DNA of 32,512 bases from NCBI GenBank assembly GCA_047617305.1, contig JBLGCL010000009.1, positions 1 to 32,512 on the forward strand. Direction: 5' to 3'. Every line of letters starts with the position of its first letter. Within the stretch, counting starts at the first letter, position 1. The stretch is from DATFIX01 sp047617305. GTDB taxonomy: Archaea; Halobacteriota; Halobacteria; Halobacteriales; Natrialbaceae. Below, in pieces: positions 30,057 to 32,512 of this stretch. Made by a program: the position numbers and the translations under genes. Under the pieces are notes generated by a model. That model was not told the DNA's origin and did no database searches. It was given only the letters and a program-made list of their open reading frames with translations.

Positions 30057-31343
30057 ATGCGCCGGGCCGTCGTCCTGATCGCGTTGCTTTCGCTGTCGGT
30101 GGTTGCGGGTGCGGTCATCGCCACCGACGCCGGCGGCCCGGAACGGGCGTCCGGCCCCACTATCGCCCAGAGCGAGGAGTTCGACCGGACCAGGTTCACG
30201 ATACGGGTCTATCGGAACGGCTCCGCACGGTGGACCTTCAGGTACATGCGCTTGCTCCCGGACGACGAATCCGTGACCGAGTTTCGTGAGTACGCCGATC
30301 GCTTCGAGTCCGAGGAAACCCAGTTGTACCGGGATTTCGAGGAGCGAACGAGGACGCTCACCCGAATCGGGCGGAACCGGACGGGCCGGGAGATGGCCGC
30401 CGAAGCGTTTTCCCGCCGGGCGTACGTCGATCGGGGCGTCAACGACGTGGGCGTCGTCGAGATGTCGTTCCGGTGGGTGGCGTTCGCCCGCGTCGAGGAA
30501 CCCCGGGTCGTGATCGGTGACGTCTTCGAGGGCGGGCTGTTCCTGGGCCCCGACCAGTCGCTCGTGATCCAGCCGGGCCCCGACCTCGTCTTCGAGAGCC
30601 TCGCCCCGAACGGGACCCTCTCGGGCGAGACCCTCGCCGAGAGCGACTCCATGACCTGGCAGGGAGAACGCGGGTTCGCGGACGAGCGTCCGCGTGTCGT
30701 GTTCGTCCTCGAGTCGACGGTGGATGGAACGCCGACCGCCGGGTCCCCCACGGCCACGGACCGCGGCGGAACGACCGATGACGGGCCCGGCACTTCCGGG
30801 ACCACGTCGATGGCAGGGCCCACCACGCCAGGCCCGGGCCCCGGCACCAGCCCCGGAACCGGGACCGGGACCAGTACCGCCGCGGACGGTGGCGACGGGC
30901 TTCCGTCGTCAATCGTCATGCTGATCGGCGCCCTCGTCGTCTTCCTCGGACTGGTCGGCGTGATCGCGTACCGACGGACCGACCTCGGTTCTGGCGGCGG
31001 GGCCGCCGGGGCCGCCGACACCGTGACGTCGGACGGATCGGCCGACGCCGGCGACGCCGGGGCCGCGGTCCCCGAGTCGGCCGTCCTCTCGGACGAGGAG
31101 CGGGTCATCGAACTCCTCAAGGAGAACGGCGGCCGGATGCGCCAGGTCAACATCGTCGAGGAGACCGACTGGTCGAAGTCGAAGGTCAGCATGCTCCTCT
31201 CGGACATGGAGGACGACGGGACGGTTTCCAAGCTCCGCGTGGGTCGGGAAAACATCGTCAGCCTGTCGGGGCACGAACCGGACGCCGCGGGATCCCCGTT
31301 CGAGGAGCCCGACGAGAACGGCGCGGCGGACGAAGAGGAATGA
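30057..31343 (+). CDS. membrane-anchored winged-helix regulator
   Basis: A 428-residue protein. A signal peptide or membrane anchor (residues about 4-23) precedes an extracellular domain (about 40-220) with WTFRYMRLLPDDESVTEFRE and a mixed alpha/beta layout. A long Thr/Gly/Pro-rich, probably glycosylated linker follows (222-282). A membrane helix (284-306) leads to a cytoplasmic winged helix (344-405: DEERVIELLKENGGRMRQVN, DWSKSKVSMLLSDMEDDG, SKLRVGRENIVSL). This is a haloarchaeal family of one-component regulators (DUF7345/DUF7343-like, by recall). It may sense an outside signal and bind DNA from the membrane. Its gene is convergent with the oxoprolinase gene. Confidence 0.85.
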   Translation: MRRAVVLIALLSLSVVAGAVIATDAGGPERASGPTIAQSEEFDRTRFTIRVYRNGSARWTFRYMRLLPDDESVTEFREYADRFESEETQLYRDFEERTRTLTRIGRNRTGREMAAEAFSRRAYVDRGVNDVGVVEMSFRWVAFARVEEPRVVIGDVFEGGLFLGPDQSLVIQPGPDLVFESLAPNGTLSGETLAESDSMTWQGERGFADERPRVVFVLESTVDGTPTAGSPTATDRGGTTDDGPGTSGTTSMAGPTTPGPGPGTSPGTGTGTSTAADGGDGLPSSIVMLIGALVVFLGLVGVIAYRRTDLGSGGGAAGAADTVTSDGSADAGDAGAAVPESAVLSDEERVIELLKENGGRMRQVNIVEETDWSKSKVSMLLSDMEDDGTVSKLRVGRENIVSLSGHEPDAAGSPFEEPDENGAADEEE

Positions 31344-31359
31344 CCGCCCGTCCCGGACC

Positions 31360-32512
31360 TCAATCGGGCGGCGTTCCGTCGTTCCCTTCCTCGGGACGCC
31401 GCGTCGTTTTCCCGTCTTCGTAATCCTCGACGATCGCGTCGCGGTCGCGCAGCGCGGGATCGCCGTAGCCCCCGCCACCGGGCGTCCGCACGGTTACCGT
31501 CGTCCCGGCGTCGACCTCGACGGTGGTCTTCGCACCGACCGGCTCGTCGTCGATCAGGTTTTCCCCGAGAGCGCCCGGGTCACCGCCGTCCCGTCCGGCT
31601 GGCGGATGACGACGGCGGTCGGTCAGCAGCGACACGACAGCGTCGGTGCGGACGGTGATCGAACGCTCCAGCCCCAGCCCCCCGCGGTAGGTACCCGTCC
31701 CGCCGCTATCCGGTCGCAGCCCGTAGCGTTCGACCCGCAACGGGTATTCGTTCTCGACGGACTCGACCGGGGTGTTCAGGGTGTTCGTCATGCCGACGTG
31801 GACGCCGTCGACGCCGTCCTTCGTCGGCCTGGCGCCGAACCCGCCGCCGATCGTCTCGTAGTAGGTGAACCCGTCCGCCGAGCGGTTGCCGACGATCAGG
31901 TTGTTCATCGTCCCCTGGCCCCCCGCGGGGACGGCGTCCGGGAGGGCCTCGCCGAACGCCGCCAGGACGACGTCGGTGATCCGCTGGCTGGTCTCGACGT
32001 TGCCGCCCACCACCGCGGCCGGGGGCGAGGGGTTGACGACCGTGCCCGGCGGCGCGGTGACGGTGACGGGCCGGTAGGTGCCCTGGTTCGGCGGGATCTC
32101 CGGATCGGTGACACAGCGGACCACGAAGTAGACCGCGCTCCTGGCGACCGCGAGCGGCGCGTTCATGTTCCCGGCGACCTGGTCGGCGGTGCCCTCGAAG
32201 TCGACCTCGATCTCGCTCCCGTCGATCGTCACGATGACCGCGATGGGGACGTCCTCCTCGGTAACGCCGTCCCCCTCGAGGACGTCCCGGGCCGAGTAGG
32301 TCCCGTCGGGGAACGACCGGATCCGCTCCTCGATCCGCCGGCGTGAGTACTCGATGACCGCGTCGAACCCGGCCTCGAGGCGGCTCCGGCCGTGTTCCGC
32401 GATCAGTTCGGCGAACCGCCGTTCGGCGCGGTCGTTGGCCGCGAGCTGCGCCCGGAGGTCGGCCTCGCGCTCGTCGCGGTTCCGCACGTTCGAGAGGATC
32501 AGGTTCAGGACG
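31360..32512 (-). CDS. hydantoinase B/5-oxoprolinase subunit (partial, N-terminus beyond right edge)
   Basis: About 384 codons are visible. The frame stays open to the window edge and reads LNLILSNVRNRDEREADLRA, so the GTG at 32487 is not the start. Family landmarks are NMNAPLAVARSAVYFVVRCV, VVNPSPPAAVVGGNVETSQR, YYETIGGGFGARPTKDG, and GGTGTYRGGLGLERSI with a C-terminal TPGGGGYGDP. HyuB acts with HyuA in ATP-dependent opening of hydantoins or 5-oxoproline, or as acetophenone carboxylase subunit. HyuA probably lies upstream, beyond the edge. Its stop is 17 bases from the convergent regulator stop. Confidence 0.93.
   Translation of the reverse strand, partial: VLNLILSNVRNRDEREADLRAQLAANDRAERRFAELIAEHGRSRLEAGFDAVIEYSRRRIEERIRSFPDGTYSARDVLEGDGVTEEDVPIAVIVTIDGSEIEVDFEGTADQVAGNMNAPLAVARSAVYFVVRCVTDPEIPPNQGTYRPVTVTAPPGTVVNPSPPAAVVGGNVETSQRITDVVLAAFGEALPDAVPAGGQGTMNNLIVGNRSADGFTYYETIGGGFGARPTKDGVDGVHVGMTNTLNTPVESVENEYPLRVERYGLRPDSGGTGTYRGGLGLERSITVRTDAVVSLLTDRRRHPPAGRDGGDPGALGENLIDDEPVGAKTTVEVDAGTTVTVRTPGGGGYGDPALRDRDAIVEDYEDGKTTRRPEEGNDGTPPD

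Noticed and set aside
1..32512. Search for tRNA, rRNA, CRISPR arrays and insertion sequences
   Set aside because: I found no cloverleaf with a T-loop GTTCRA, no ribosomal RNA stretch, no regularly spaced exact repeats and no transposase frame.

Overview
The window looks like chromosomal DNA of a halophilic archaeon (class Halobacteria). The DNA is G+C-rich, the proteins are strongly acidic, and many genes have an A/T-rich TATA box about 27 bases before a start codon used with almost no leader. Several families are typical of haloarchaea: CetZ tubulin, the regulator TbsP, a phiH1-type winged-helix protein, a VapB-type antitoxin, an HVO_2922-type mini-protein and a membrane-anchored winged-helix regulator. 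The genus cannot be fixed from the sequence. I see no rRNA, tRNA, CRISPR array, insertion sequence or prophage.

Left third (1-13.4 kb): an organic-acid block. A lutC-lutB pair (LUD-domain lactate oxidation proteins; lutB runs off the left edge) diverges from a helix-turn-helix gene. A lone VapB-like antitoxin follows, then a tight three-gene unit of an Nramp-superfamily transporter with altered metal-site motifs, a small membrane protein and an unknown PH-like protein. On the other strand lie, in transcription order, a MmgE/PrpD dehydratase, a ComA (phosphosulfolactate synthase) family TIM-barrel protein, a lactate permease (lctP) and a 1012-residue FAD/Fe-S D-2-hydroxyacid dehydrogenase. The permease, dehydrogenase and LutBC together resemble the Shewanella-type lactate module. 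lctP has a palindrome at its predicted transcription start and an 11-bp hairpin in a leader of about 107 bases.

Middle (13.4-22.6 kb): mostly singly transcribed housekeeping and regulatory genes. They are a GNAT acetyltransferase, an S9 prolyl-oligopeptidase, a NikR-type regulator with all four nickel ligands, a protein joining four CBS domains to a RaiA/HPF-like ribosome-hibernation domain, a lycopene-cyclase-like half protein, a winged-helix protein, TbsP, a DNA photolyase and a Mn/Fe superoxide dismutase. The gap between the S9 gene and nikR could encode a small structured RNA.

Right third (22.6-32.5 kb): a small conserved protein overlapping a P-loop-like ATPase, an MBL-fold hydrolase, two tandem paralogous cupins, CetZ, the thyA-folA operon behind a foldable leader, a 59-residue HVO_2922-type protein, an amidohydrolase, a membrane-anchored winged-helix regulator, and a hydantoinase B/oxoprolinase subunit that runs off the right edge.

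The points most worth following are the CBS-RaiA fusion, the PrpD/ComA-like/LctP/dehydrogenase/LutBC block with its operator, the Nramp-like trio, the possible RNA before nikR, and the structured thyA leader. Promoter, operator and RNA calls come from reading the sequence only and are hypotheses.
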